Below, piece by piece: positions 8,970 to 17,195 of a stretch of 64,000 bases of DNA. Within the stretch, counting starts at the first letter, position 1. Each line of letters opens with the position of its first letter. Under the pieces are notes generated by a model. The model saw only the letters and a program-made list of their open reading frames with translations, was not told the DNA's origin and made no database searches. The stretch covers positions 186,001 to 250,000 of the forward strand of contig NZ_ATVH01000016.1 of assembly GCF_000420625.1 (NCBI RefSeq), read 5' to 3'. The translations under genes were made by a program, and so were the position numbers. This DNA is from Fodinicurvata sediminis DSM 21159. GTDB lineage: Bacteria > Pseudomonadota > Alphaproteobacteria > Kiloniellales > DSM-21159.

Positions 8970-9049
8970 GACGTCCCACCGCAGAACGACCGGAATCGTT
9001 CTTCTCAAGAATTCCGAAGGGGATGTGGGGTTGCCCCGAGCGGTGGGAG

Positions 9050-9136
9050 AGCACGTCTGCCCTTAGCCCGCCCGGGGCTGAGAGCCTTCGAGCAGGGTGC
9101 CTGCAAAAAGCAGGAACCTGTATGATGAGACGTGCT
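9050..9136 (-). promoter_or_regulatory. structured 5' leader element, class unknown
   Basis: A 9-base-pair perfect stem (9050-9058 with 9128-9136) encloses 69 bases with two inner hairpins: a 5-base-pair stem at 9065-9079 and a 5-base-pair stem at 9100-9114 with an A5/T5 loop. On the minus strand it starts about ten bases after a predicted transcription start and precedes the second Rnk-like gene. No U-tract follows. It does not match the TPP, cobalamin, glycine or SAM consensus that I can recall. Riboswitch, protein-binding leader or small RNA are all possible. Confidence 0.45.
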
Positions 9137-9152
9137 TAACCATGATGATGAA

Positions 9153-9181
9153 AGGCTAGGCCGGCCGTCTGGGAAAGTCAA
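9153..9181 (-). promoter_or_regulatory. predicted sigma-70 promoter for the second Rnk-like gene
   Basis: On the minus strand TTGACT (9181-9176) and TAGCCT (9158-9153) are separated by 17 bases. Transcription would start near 9146, just ahead of the structured leader. The -10 box is only a partial match. Confidence 0.4.
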
Positions 9182-9305
9182 ACGCCATATTTACATAGTT
9201 TTTGTGATAAAAGCACAGCGCGCAATGGTGGGGCAGGCGCGGTCGATATGCAGGCACCCCGATAAGTGGTGCTCCCATTGCCTGGGCCCCGAGTGCGGCC
9301 TGTGC

Positions 9306-10511
9306 TCAGCCTGATACCGGAACCGGCGCCTTCAGTGCCTCTTTCAGGTCGGCGATGATATCTTCCACCTCTTCCAGGCCGACCGAAAGCCGGATCAGTC
9401 CCTCCGTGATGCCATGGGCGGCCCGCTCTTCTGCGGTATAGGTGGAATGGGTCATGCTTGCAGGATGCTGGATCAGGCTTTCCGCATCGCCCAGCGAGAC
9501 GGCCCTTCGGACCAGCTGCAGCCTGTTCATCATGGTTCTGCCGGCCTCCAGTCCGTCCTTGAGTTCGAAGGCGATCATCCCTCCGTAGCCGGGCATCTGC
9601 CGACGGGCCAGAGCATGTTGCGGGAAGCTTTCAAGGCCGGGATAGTGAACCGTGGAGACGGCCGGATGCCGCTCCAGCATGTTGGCAACCTCCATGGCGT
9701 TCTCGCAATGCCGGTCCATGCGCAGCTTGAGCGTTTTCAGTCCGCGCAGCACAAGCATGGCGTTGAAGGGGGCCATGATGGCGCCGGTCATGTCCTTCAT
9801 GCCGATCACGCGCACTTCTCCGATGTCTTCGGTGCGGCCGACGGCGAGGCCGCCAACCAGGTCGCCGTGTCCGCCCATGTATTTCGTTGCCGAGTGCACG
9901 ACGATGTCGGCGCCCAGCTCGATGGGGCGGGTCAGGACCGGCGTGGCATAGGTGTTGTCCACCACCGTTCGTGCATCGTGCTTCCGGGCGATGGTGCAGA
10001 TTGCTGCGATATCGACCAGCCGCATGTTCGGGTTCGCTGGCGTCTCGAAATAGACGATTTGCGTCCTGGACGAGATTGCTGTTTCCAGCGCTGTCGGGTC
10101 AGTCAGGTCCACATGCGTGACGGTAATCCCGAACTTCTCGAGCCCGTGACGCAGGAAGGAGAAGGTGCAGCCATAGAGCGTTTCATCGGTAATCACCTCG
10201 TCTCCTGGAGACAGGAAGGTCCAGAGAACCGAGGTGATGGCCCCCATGCCCGAGGCGAGCGCGAGCCCGGCTTCAGCGCTTTCCAGCGCGGCCACACGAC
10301 GCTCCAGCAGGTCCAGCGTGGGGTTGGAGATGCGCGAATAGATATGGCCCTGTGCTTCGCCTGCAAAGAGCGCAGCACCCTGCTCGGTCGTCTCGAAGGC
10401 GAATGTGGATGTCAGGTGAAGCGGCGGCGTCAGGGCGCCTTCGTTGTCCTGAGGATCATACCCAAGATGGATGGCGCGGGTGGCGAAGCCGGCGGGCTGG
10501 TTCGATTTCAT
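9306..10511 (-). CDS. mdeA: methionine gamma-lyase
   Basis: PLP enzyme of 401 residues that splits methionine into methanethiol, ammonia and 2-oxobutyrate. It closely follows the Pseudomonas putida enzyme along its length: YSRISNPT near residue 58, SGMG for PLP phosphate binding, VVDNTYATP, the PLP lysine in HSATKYMGGHGD (K210), and SLGDAESLIQHPASMTHS near the end. The YGC motif (Tyr113, Cys115) is the cysteine that separates methionine gamma-lyase from cystathionine gamma-synthase and -lyase. The start at 10511 has AAAGGA eight bases upstream; a start 21 codons earlier is unlikely. It is divergent from an Lrp-type regulator, its probable controller. Confidence 0.88.
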   Translation of the reverse strand: MKSNQPAGFATRAIHLGYDPQDNEGALTPPLHLTSTFAFETTEQGAALFAGEAQGHIYSRISNPTLDLLERRVAALESAEAGLALASGMGAITSVLWTFLSPGDEVITDETLYGCTFSFLRHGLEKFGITVTHVDLTDPTALETAISSRTQIVYFETPANPNMRLVDIAAICTIARKHDARTVVDNTYATPVLTRPIELGADIVVHSATKYMGGHGDLVGGLAVGRTEDIGEVRVIGMKDMTGAIMAPFNAMLVLRGLKTLKLRMDRHCENAMEVANMLERHPAVSTVHYPGLESFPQHALARRQMPGYGGMIAFELKDGLEAGRTMMNRLQLVRRAVSLGDAESLIQHPASMTHSTYTAEERAAHGITEGLIRLSVGLEEVEDIIADLKEALKAPVPVSG

Positions 10512-10627
10512 GGGCTGTTCCTTTGATGCTTTCACGCGCCAGTATTGCAGGATTCTGCTGGTGAAGGTGGTCAAAATATGTCAATAAACTATTTACTATT
10601 GGCATAATTCACTAGTAGAGATGGTAA
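10512..10627. promoter_or_regulatory. divergent promoter region of methionine gamma-lyase and Lrp regulator
   Basis: The stretch from 10570 to 10620 is strikingly AT-rich for this genome and contains repeated TATTTACTATT / AAACTATTTACT-like sequences and a CATAAT at 10603-10608. This is the kind of DNA that Lrp-type octamers bind. I cannot place both promoters with confidence. Confidence 0.4.
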
Positions 10628-11092
10628 TTGAAAGCGCTGGATGCCAAGGATTTGCGGATTATCCGCGAGCTGCAGAAAGATGGCCGCCTGACGAACACGG
10701 AATTGGCCGCACGGGTGAACCTGTCGCCCACGCCTTGCCTGCGGCGTGTTCGGCTGCTGGAGGAAGCCGGCGTCATCACCGGTTATTCGGCCAATGTGAA
10801 TCCCAGGACCTACGGGCTGACGATCACGGCCTTCATCCGCATTTCCCTTGAACGCCATGACCACGAAGTCGTGCAGCGCTTTGAGGAGCGGGTGCGCAGC
10901 ATCGAGGAAATCCTGGATTGCCACCTGCTGACGGGGGAGGCCGACTACCTGCTGCGTGTCATGGTCACCGACCTCGAGGCCTACGAGGACTTCGTAAGGA
11001 CCCGCCTGCATGCCATCCAGGGCATCAGTTCGATCACCACAAGCTTCGTCTATGGGACCGTCAAATCCTCAAGGGTCTTCCCCAAGCCATGA
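10628..11092 (+). CDS. Lrp/AsnC family transcriptional regulator
   Basis: A 154-residue regulator with an N-terminal helix-turn-helix (DLRIIRELQKDGRLTNTELAARVNLSPTPCLRRVRLLEEAGVI, residues 7-50; written here as the full HTH span by position) and a C-terminal RAM ligand-binding domain (HLLTGEADYLLRVMVTD near residue 100). It begins with TTG, which places the conserved LDxxDxxIL-type start correctly. It is divergent from methionine gamma-lyase, which fits a regulator responding to methionine or another amino acid. Autoregulation is usual for the family. Confidence 0.87.
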   Translation: MKALDAKDLRIIRELQKDGRLTNTELAARVNLSPTPCLRRVRLLEEAGVITGYSANVNPRTYGLTITAFIRISLERHDHEVVQRFEERVRSIEEILDCHLLTGEADYLLRVMVTDLEAYEDFVRTRLHAIQGISSITTSFVYGTVKSSRVFPKP

Positions 11093-11162
11093 TTGCGAAC
11101 TGTGGCTGCGCATGTGTTGGTGAAGACTTTTCTGTACGTGCAGGAGGGATGAAGGCAAGCCC

Positions 11163-11627
11163 ATGAATGTCAACTGGGATCGAGTCACTGATCTTCTCGA
11201 ACAGCTCTACGAAGCCTCCAGTGAGTTGGAGACCTTGTTTCCTGGCAGAAAGTTTACCTTGGATGGCCATCTTGTTGGAAGCATTGGTGAAGTTGTCGCT
11301 GCCTACATGTTCGACCTTGAATTAATGCCGGCTTCCAACTTTGGATATGATGCCATCGCTGCTGATGGCCGCCAGGTAGAACTCAAGCTGACGCAAGGGA
11401 CTGTCGTCGGATTTCGGCATCAAGCAGAGCATATCATTGTACTCTATCGCTCAAGCGCTGGACCAGTTCAGGTCGCTTATAATGGCCCAGGAGAACAGGT
11501 TTGGCGTGCGGCAGGTTCAATGCAGCGCAATGGTGCACGACAAATCTCTGTCAAACGACTTAGAAGTCTCGATGAAAGCCTTCCAGAAAATGAGAAATTA
11601 CCGCTTCTGAGGCCACCACCTGTTTGA
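11163..11627 (+). CDS. DUF6998 family protein, restriction-endonuclease-like
   Basis: A 154-residue protein with the family phrase LFPGRKFTLDGHLVGSIGEV near residue 24, then SNFGYDAIAADGRQVELKLTQG near residue 60 and QVAYNGPGEQVW near residue 105. The GE...D...ExK arrangement (Glu44-Val, Asp near 64, Glu-Leu-Lys near 74) looks like a PD-(D/E)xK nuclease core, though activity is unproven. GC content and codon choice (TTA, AGA, TCA) differ from the neighbours, suggesting acquisition. It stands alone, 70 bases after the Lrp gene and convergent with a hydrolase. Confidence 0.7.
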   Translation: MNVNWDRVTDLLEQLYEASSELETLFPGRKFTLDGHLVGSIGEVVAAYMFDLELMPASNFGYDAIAADGRQVELKLTQGTVVGFRHQAEHIIVLYRSSAGPVQVAYNGPGEQVWRAAGSMQRNGARQISVKRLRSLDESLPENEKLPLLRPPPV

Positions 11628-11639
11628 GATTGAAAGAAA

Positions 11640-12530
11640 TCAGCGTGGTTCAGCCAGGTCGAGCACGGCCTGGGCAAAGGCGTCCGGTGACTCTTGAGGC
11701 GGGTTATGGCCGGTGCGGGGCAGGACGCGGCGTTCGTAGTGTCCTGTGAAATGCGCAGCGTGATGATCCCGTTCCTCCCATGGGTCCACGTCGTCATCCG
11801 CGCCTTCAAGCACGATGGTGGGTACGGATATGGCGGGTTGACGGGCCAGCTTCTCTTCCAGGCTGTCCAAGGCCGGATCGCCGGAGACAAGGCCGTAGCG
11901 GTGGCGATAGGAATGGATCACCACCTCGACGAAATCCGGGTTGTCGAAGGCGGACGCACTGCGGTTGAAGGTTTCCTCACCGAAGCTCCAGGTGGGTGAC
12001 CAGAGTTCCCATAGCAGGCGCGCCAGGGCGTGACGGTTCGTGGCCAGACCGGCGCGGCCCCGCTCGGAGTGGAAGTAGTATTGATACCAGAAACGCCGTT
12101 CCTGCTTCGGCTCAGCGGGGCTCGCAGCAGTTGCGATGTCCTGGATGTTATAGCCGGTGCCACAGCTGATCAGCCCCCGGGCGCGTTCAGGCCAGAGGGC
12201 GGCTACAACGCACGCGGCACGCCCACCCCAGTCATAGCCAGCCAGGATGGCCTGGGGAATCTCCAGTGCGTCCAGAAAGGCACGCAGGTCATGCCCCAGT
12301 GCCGCTTGCTGGCCTGAGCGGGGCGTGTCCTTCGACAGGAAACGCGTTGGTCCATAGCCGCGCAGATAGGGGATGAGACAGCGAAAGCCCTGTTGCGAAA
12401 GCTGTGCGGCCACATACTCGTAAGAGTGGACGTCATAGGGAAAACCATGCAGCAGAATGACAGGCGGGCCGTCTGCTGGGCCCTGCTCCAGGTAGGCAAC
12501 CTCGAGCACCCCGGCTGCAACAGACTTCAT
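11640..12530 (-). CDS. alpha/beta-fold hydrolase
   Basis: Cytoplasmic hydrolase of 296 residues, related to epoxide hydrolases and haloalkane dehalogenases. The oxyanion motif HGFPYDVHSYEY lies near residue 28. The nucleophile elbow AGYDWGGRAA near residue 97 has Asp as nucleophile, as in those two families. The acid (VLEGADDDVDPWEER) and histidine (LPRTGHNPPQESPDAFAQ) lie near the C-terminus. Its start overlaps the stop of the upstream GFA gene by four bases, so the two are co-translated. The substrate is unknown. Confidence 0.85.
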   Translation of the reverse strand: MKSVAAGVLEVAYLEQGPADGPPVILLHGFPYDVHSYEYVAAQLSQQGFRCLIPYLRGYGPTRFLSKDTPRSGQQAALGHDLRAFLDALEIPQAILAGYDWGGRAACVVAALWPERARGLISCGTGYNIQDIATAASPAEPKQERRFWYQYYFHSERGRAGLATNRHALARLLWELWSPTWSFGEETFNRSASAFDNPDFVEVVIHSYRHRYGLVSGDPALDSLEEKLARQPAISVPTIVLEGADDDVDPWEERDHHAAHFTGHYERRVLPRTGHNPPQESPDAFAQAVLDLAEPR

Positions 12531-13036
12531 TGCCCCGCCTCCTGGTTGATCTCTTCACGCAGTGTCTTCCAGCGTTCCAGGCTTTCCGGCGGCCAGTGTG
12601 CGCTGCGGCGATAGTACTGGAGCATTACGGGAACGCCGTCTGGCAAGGGCAGCCAGGGCTGCTTGGACTCCGTGTAGATATGGATGTCGGGTGGGAAGCG
12701 ATCTGGGTCATCCAGGGTTCCGACACGCAGGAAAGCGACCTTCTCGCCTGCGCCCGCGTAGTGGCTCCAAAGGGCCACGCGGCAGTCGGGACAGCGCAGG
12801 ATTCTTTGACCCTTGCCGCTTTCGGAAGGGGTTACCTTTGGTTCGGGTCTGGCTGCCTGCAGTTCCAGATGTGTGCTTTCAATGAGTGCGTTGATGGCCA
12901 GTGCGCTGCCGGTTTCGCGCTGGCACCAGCGGCAATGACAGCCATGTACGAAAAGCGGCAAGGCCGTCATGCGGTAGCGAACCCTGCCACATGTGCAGCC
13001 GCCCTCGAATCCTGCTGTGCTGCCCGTATCGCTCAT
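12527..13036 (-). CDS. GFA family zinc-binding protein (CENP-V/GFA domain)
   Basis: About 169 residues with the GFA fold known from glutathione-dependent formaldehyde-activating enzyme. Zinc ligands are visible: GGCTCGRVRY near the start, HGCHCRWCQRETGSA near residue 32, and the CPDC pair near residue 82. It is upstream of and overlaps the alpha/beta hydrolase gene. I chose the ATG at 13036; an ATG 11 codons earlier is also open. Activity on formaldehyde is not established for most family members. Confidence 0.82.
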   Translation of the reverse strand: MSDTGSTAGFEGGCTCGRVRYRMTALPLFVHGCHCRWCQRETGSALAINALIESTHLELQAARPEPKVTPSESGKGQRILRCPDCRVALWSHYAGAGEKVAFLRVGTLDDPDRFPPDIHIYTESKQPWLPLPDGVPVMLQYYRRSAHWPPESLERWKTLREEINQEAGQ

Positions 13037-13128
13037 GTCCCGCTGCCCTTTCGGTCGCTGTCCAGCCATTGCAAGGAAAGATTACCCCGCACCACAGGCC
13101 TTTGACCAGTCGTGGCGCCTCACAGTTC

Positions 13129-13755
13129 TCAGGCCATGCGCGTCAGTAGTACCTTGATGCCAGCCGAGGCGAAGGCCAGGGCGAAGAAGGCCTGGAACCA
13201 GCGACGCAGGCGCAGGTATGCACGGACGACCGGTGGTATCGAGAACAGCAACGCATAGCCGTGAAAGACCAGGAAGCTCTGTAGACCGATGGCGGCAATC
13301 ACCAGGGCCAGGTCCTGGGGTGTTGCACTGGGCGGGATGGCGATGGAGTAGAGGGAGCCAAAGAACAGGGCGGCCTTCGGGTTGGTCAGGTGAATGGCCA
13401 GGCCCTTGCCATAGGCCCGACGGTGCGAGCTCGAAGGTGGTGCGTTTGTCTGGGGTTCATGATCCGTCATCGCATTCCTGGCAGCAACAGCTGCAAGGTA
13501 GACAAGATAGCCTGCACCGATATAGCGCAGGATTTCCAGCGCCCAGGCATTGGTCAGCATGATTGCGCCCAGCCCGAATGCGGCACTGACGGACCACAAC
13601 ATGGAACCCGACATGACTCCCGAAGCCAGAGCCAGGCCGAACGTGCGTCCCGAGGTCATGGACGTGCTGGCAATGGCAAGAGTGGCTGGACCGGGACTGA
13701 GCGAGGCGATCAGGGCTGCGCCCAGGATCAGGGTTAACTGGATGCTTTCGGTCAT
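13129..13755 (-). CDS. LysE/RhtB family amino-acid exporter
   Basis: Inner-membrane protein of 208 residues with about six helices. It has the family motif SLSPGPATLAIASTSMTSGRTFGLALASGV (residues 18-47; Pro-Gly-Pro core), a hydrophilic loop near residue 100 and a KGLAIHLTNPKAALFFGSL helix start. The family exports amino acids such as lysine, homoserine or threonine; the substrate cannot be told here. It lies between the GFA gene and pyrE on the same strand, with gaps of 92 and 43 bases. Confidence 0.87.
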   Translation of the reverse strand: MTESIQLTLILGAALIASLSPGPATLAIASTSMTSGRTFGLALASGVMSGSMLWSVSAAFGLGAIMLTNAWALEILRYIGAGYLVYLAAVAARNAMTDHEPQTNAPPSSSHRRAYGKGLAIHLTNPKAALFFGSLYSIAIPPSATPQDLALVIAAIGLQSFLVFHGYALLFSIPPVVRAYLRLRRWFQAFFALAFASAGIKVLLTRMA

Positions 13756-13798
13756 GGCTCTGCTCTAGTGGTTGATTTCGGTCACCTGCCGGGTTGGG

Positions 13799-14464
13799 TT
13801 ATTCCCCCTCGTGCGCTTTCGACCAGCCGTCGGGATCCTTCAGGAAGGCTTCAACCTCGCGGATGCCCGCTTCATCCAGGTAGTTACGCTCGGCCGCCAC
13901 CTGCAGAGCGTCATGCCAGGTGCAGAGCGCGTGCAGACTTACACCCTGCTCTTCCAACTTGGCGATACCTTCGGGGAAGATGCCGTAGTGAAAGATGACG
14001 AAGGTATGCGCCACCGTGGCGCCGGCTTCGCGCAGGGCTTCAACGAAATTCAGTTTCGAGCCGCCGTCGGTGGCCAGATCCTCCACCAGCAGGACGCGGG
14101 CGCCCTCCGGAAAGGTCCCCTCGATGCGCGCGTTACGCCCGAAACCCTTGGCCTTCTTGCGAACATAGACCATCGGCAAACCCAGACGTTCGGCGATCCA
14201 GGCGGCAAAGGGGATGCCTGCTGTCTCGCCCCCGGCCACGGCATCGAAGGCTTCCACGCCCGCTTCCTGCATCAGGCGTTCCACGGCCAAATCCATGAGG
14301 GCCGCACGAGCCCGGGGAAACGAGATGATCTTGCGGCAATCGATATAAACCGGACTGCGCCGGCCGGAGGTAAAGGTAAAGGGCTCCTGCGGGCGGAAGT
14401 GGACCGCCTTGATCTCCAGCAGGGTGGAGGCGGTCAGGCGAGCGTAATCTGTCAGCTGAGTCAT
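13799..14464 (-). CDS. pyrE: orotate phosphoribosyltransferase
   Basis: Joins orotate to PRPP to make OMP, the fifth step of UMP synthesis. The 221-residue protein has [14 protein letters not shown] near residue 30, [33 protein letters not shown] (the flexible loop) and the PRPP-binding motif [24 protein letters not shown] (residues ~122-145). The ATG at 14464 has AAGGGA upstream and gives the usual length; a frame extension of 21 codons is unlikely. It is divergent from thiM. Confidence 0.92.
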   Translation of the reverse strand: MTQLTDYARLTASTLLEIKAVHFRPQEPFTFTSGRRSPVYIDCRKIISFPRARAALMDLAVERLMQEAGVEAFDAVAGGETAGIPFAAWIAERLGLPMVYVRKKAKGFGRNARIEGTFPEGARVLLVEDLATDGGSKLNFVEALREAGATVAHTFVIFHYGIFPEGIAKLEEQGVSLHALCTWHDALQVAAERNYLDEAGIREVEAFLKDPDGWSKAHEGE

Positions 14465-14614
14465 GAACTGTCGGTTCCCTTGCGTGTCATCTGCTAGATA
14501 GCTGTTTCGAAACGGCAGGACAATCACACAGGACAGGTAAGCGCGTGCATTGCCATTCTACAGGCGGCAGACTCCCCATCTTTGGTGCAGCCACTCCTGC
14601 AAAGGCACAAGGAC

Positions 14615-15430
14615 ATGCAGAACAGATCCTCCCCCGGACAAAGCCTGGGCGCCATCCGCGAAACCGGCCCACTGGTCCACAATATCACCAATCTCGTGGC
14701 CATGGATCTTGCGGCCAACAGCCTGCTGGCGATCGGTGCCTCACCCGTGATGGCCCATGCTGCAGAGGAGGTGGAGGATTTCGTCTCTCTGGCAGGGGCG
14801 CTGACCATCAACATCGGGACCTTCACCGTGGACTGGCAGGAGGCGGCCGTCAGTGCTGCCGTCCAGGCACTGGGCAGTGAGACGCCCTGGGTGCTGGATC
14901 CGGTCGGCTGTGGCGCCACGCGTTTTCGCATGGAGAACACGCAACGGCTGCTGAAAATCCGGCCAACACTTCTACGCGGCAACGCTTCCGAGGTTTCCGC
15001 CGTGGCCAATCATGCCTTGCGCAGCGGCAAGGGTGTCGATGCCACGCAGTCGGTTCGCGATGTCGAGGAAGATGCAAAGCGCCTGGCACGCGAGGTGGAG
15101 GTGGTCGTTGCCGTTACCGGCGAAGTCGATTTCGTCACCGATGGTCAGCGGGCCTTGCGTGTGTCGGGTGGACATCCCTTGTTGACCCGGGTCACGGCTA
15201 CCGGTTGCGCTCTGAGCGCTTTGAGCGGCGCCTTTCTCTCGGTGGAGGCGGACCCACTTGTGGCCACGAGTCATGCATTGGCCTGCATGTCCGCTGCTGG
15301 CGAAATCGCTGGCAGTCAAGCCCAGGGGCCCGGATCCTTCCGGGTCCGGTTGCTGGATGCGCTCTATAGCATGGCTCCCGAAAAGCTGGATGAATTGGCC
15401 GCGATAGAATGGATGGAGGAGCAGGAATGA
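14615..15430 (+). CDS. thiM: hydroxyethylthiazole kinase
   Basis: Phosphorylates 4-methyl-5-(2-hydroxyethyl)thiazole to salvage the thiazole half of thiamine. The 271-residue protein shows the ThiM start NITNLVAMDLAANSLLAIGASPVMAHA near residue 26, VLDPVGCGATRFR near 95, RGNASEV near 118, and the catalytic TATGCALSALSGAF near 195. Its stop overlaps the thiE start (ATGA), so the two are a coupled salvage pair. No TPP riboswitch is visible in the 150 bases upstream. Confidence 0.92.
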   Translation: MQNRSSPGQSLGAIRETGPLVHNITNLVAMDLAANSLLAIGASPVMAHAAEEVEDFVSLAGALTINIGTFTVDWQEAAVSAAVQALGSETPWVLDPVGCGATRFRMENTQRLLKIRPTLLRGNASEVSAVANHALRSGKGVDATQSVRDVEEDAKRLAREVEVVVAVTGEVDFVTDGQRALRVSGGHPLLTRVTATGCALSALSGAFLSVEADPLVATSHALACMSAAGEIAGSQAQGPGSFRVRLLDALYSMAPEKLDELAAIEWMEEQE

Positions 15431-16068
15431 CACGCCCTGATTTCGATCTTTCGCTCTACCTGGTAATCGGTCCGGATGACGTACGTTACCACAGCCTCGA
15501 GGATGTGGTTGCCCTAGCGGTGAAGGGCGGAGTCAGCCTGGTCCAGTTGCGCGACAAGACAGCGGACAAGCAGCAATTCGTGGAGCTTGGACGCAGCCTG
15601 CAAGGTTTGCTGAAGCCTGCGGGATTGCCGCTGATCATCAATGACAGGGTCGAGGAAGCCATGGCGTTGGGGGCCGCAGGTGTGCATGTGGGCCAGGACG
15701 ACATGCCGGCGCGGCTGGTGCGCCAGGTCGTGGGGCCCGACCGGTTGGTGGGCCTGTCCAGTTCACGCCCGAAGGATGCGCAGGCGGCAGATCCTCAGGT
15801 GGTGGACTATCTGGGTGCAGGTCCCGTGAACGTGACCAGCAGCAAGGCGGATGCCAAGAAGCCGATTGCCGCAGAGGGCGTGGGCGCAATCTGTGAGGCG
15901 ACATCCCTGCCTGTAGTGGCGATCGGCGGAATCCAGGTCGCGGATGTGCCAGCGCTTGTGCGCGCAGGCGTTTCCGGGGTTGCCGTGGTCTCGGCCATTT
16001 GCAGTGCAAAGAACCCCGAGTCTGCAGCGCGTGAACTGCGTCAGGCCGTTGATCGGGCGAGGACCTGA
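15427..16068 (+). CDS. thiE: thiamine phosphate synthase
   Basis: Couples HMP-PP to the thiazole phosphate made by ThiM to give thiamine phosphate. A TIM-barrel protein of 213 residues with VQLRDKTADKQQF near residue 45, LIINDRVEEAMALGAAGVHVGQDD near 75, and PVVAIGGIQVADVPALVRAGVSGVAVVSAI near 165. The pyrophosphate loop reads GPVNVTSSKADAKKP instead of the usual GPxFxTxTKxDA, a mild deviation. It overlaps thiM by four bases and converges on cbtA. ThiD, which would supply HMP-PP, is not encoded in the window. Confidence 0.9.
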   Translation: MTRPDFDLSLYLVIGPDDVRYHSLEDVVALAVKGGVSLVQLRDKTADKQQFVELGRSLQGLLKPAGLPLIINDRVEEAMALGAAGVHVGQDDMPARLVRQVVGPDRLVGLSSSRPKDAQAADPQVVDYLGAGPVNVTSSKADAKKPIAAEGVGAICEATSLPVVAIGGIQVADVPALVRAGVSGVAVVSAICSAKNPESAARELRQAVDRART

Positions 16069-16098
16069 CGCCAAGCCATCATCCGAATTGAAGAGCGT

Positions 16099-16800
16099 TC
16101 AACCGGGCTCGCAGACCATTTCCGCCTGGGGATTGCGTACCAGGGTGCGAAAGATACTGCTGGATATGATGCCCAGCACAAGCCAGAAGGCCGCGGACGT
16201 GCTAAGCGATGCCAGGAGGAACTGTTCGGAGAGTTCCGGCGGTATGCCGCTTTGCGCCGTTGGAACAACTGGGGCGCCATAGAGATGCGGAAGGGCCAGG
16301 AGGATCAGGCCCACTGGCTTGAGCCAATGAGGGCGCAGAAGAAACAACGCCAGCAGACCAGCCGAACTGGACAAGGCCGTGACCAGGAACCAGGACTGTC
16401 GTTCGAAGAGCGGTGCCTGTTCCACGCCGGGCAATGCTGGTGGAACTCCGATCGCAGGGAGAAGACTCCAGGCCAGGAAACCGCCAGTTCCCCAAAGCAG
16501 CCCATGCCAGGCACGCGTACGCCCCAGCAGGCTCATGCCAGCGGCAATGACCAGACCGAAGCCGATACCGGTCATTCCATTGGACAGGAGCGTAAGCAGG
16601 CTTTTGCCAAAGACACCGGCCTGGTCCCGATCATGCAGGATGTTGTCGTGCATGCTGAGGGTTTCGTTGGCGCCAAAACCAGCTTCATAGAGTTCAGCCT
16701 GATGAAGCAGGGGCATCAGGGTCGCCAACTGCAGGACGGTGATAGCAAGCCCGGCTATAGAGCCTGCGACCAGCCCGGTAATGAGAATGCGGCTAAGCAC
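16099..16800 (-). CDS. cbtA: CbtA-family membrane protein (predicted cobalt transporter subunit)
   Basis: Inner-membrane protein of 233 residues with about six helices. The first helix (ILITGLVAGSIAGLAITVLQLATLMPLLHQAELYE) and the later segments LLWGTGGFLAWSLLPAIGVPPALPG and LPHLYGAPV are typical of CbtA. CbtA usually works with the tiny membrane protein CbtB and is often under a B12 riboswitch. Neither CbtB nor such a riboswitch is visible in the 395 bases upstream. The cobalt role is a family prediction. Confidence 0.8.
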   Translation of the reverse strand: MLSRILITGLVAGSIAGLAITVLQLATLMPLLHQAELYEAGFGANETLSMHDNILHDRDQAGVFGKSLLTLLSNGMTGIGFGLVIAAGMSLLGRTRAWHGLLWGTGGFLAWSLLPAIGVPPALPGVEQAPLFERQSWFLVTALSSSAGLLALFLLRPHWLKPVGLILLALPHLYGAPVVPTAQSGIPPELSEQFLLASLSTSAAFWLVLGIISSSIFRTLVRNPQAEMVCEPG

Positions 16801-17195
16801 AGGCGTATCCTTCCATGACGCAAGTTCTTAGCATGACGGTAACGCTCTCCGGCACGATGAATCAATCACGGTTGATCCTGTGCGCGCAAAGGACACAGCC
16901 TGTGTCCATTCATCCGGATTTCCGATTCGGGTGGGCCCGAACGACTCAATCCTGTTCGTTACAGGAAAAGCGGGATTTGGGATGCAGAAAAGGCTGTGGC
17001 GTTTCTGTGTCAGCCACGTGGCAATACTGGACTTCTTCAAGATAAATTGTTGTTTTTCTTTGCCTTGAGGACGTCCAAAGTGGGAAAAGCGGGATCAAGC
17101 CTTGAAGGTTGCCTTATTGCGGCCAAATGTAGGTGCGAGAAACAAGCAGGATTACAGTCGATCCTGACGATATTATTGAACGAAGGAGCTTGACC
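16801..17195. other. intergenic region between divergent cbtA and lipoprotein gene
   Basis: No gene is supported here. A small palindrome (GGACACA-GCC-TGTGTCC, 16891-16907) may be an operator for cbtA. GC content falls towards 17190. The ribosome-binding site GAAGGAG of the lipoprotein gene lies just before its start. Confidence 0.4.

Noticed and set aside
9078-9117. CTGAGA and GAACCTG resembling a TPP riboswitch
   Set aside because: Spacing and the rest of the thi-box (ACCC...GGGA closing helix) do not fit, and no thiamine gene is downstream.
14465-14614. Possible TPP riboswitch upstream of thiM
   Set aside because: No CTGAGA or other thi-box parts in this stretch.
16801-17040. Possible cobalamin riboswitch upstream of cbtA
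   Set aside because: No B12-box or conserved core on the minus strand.
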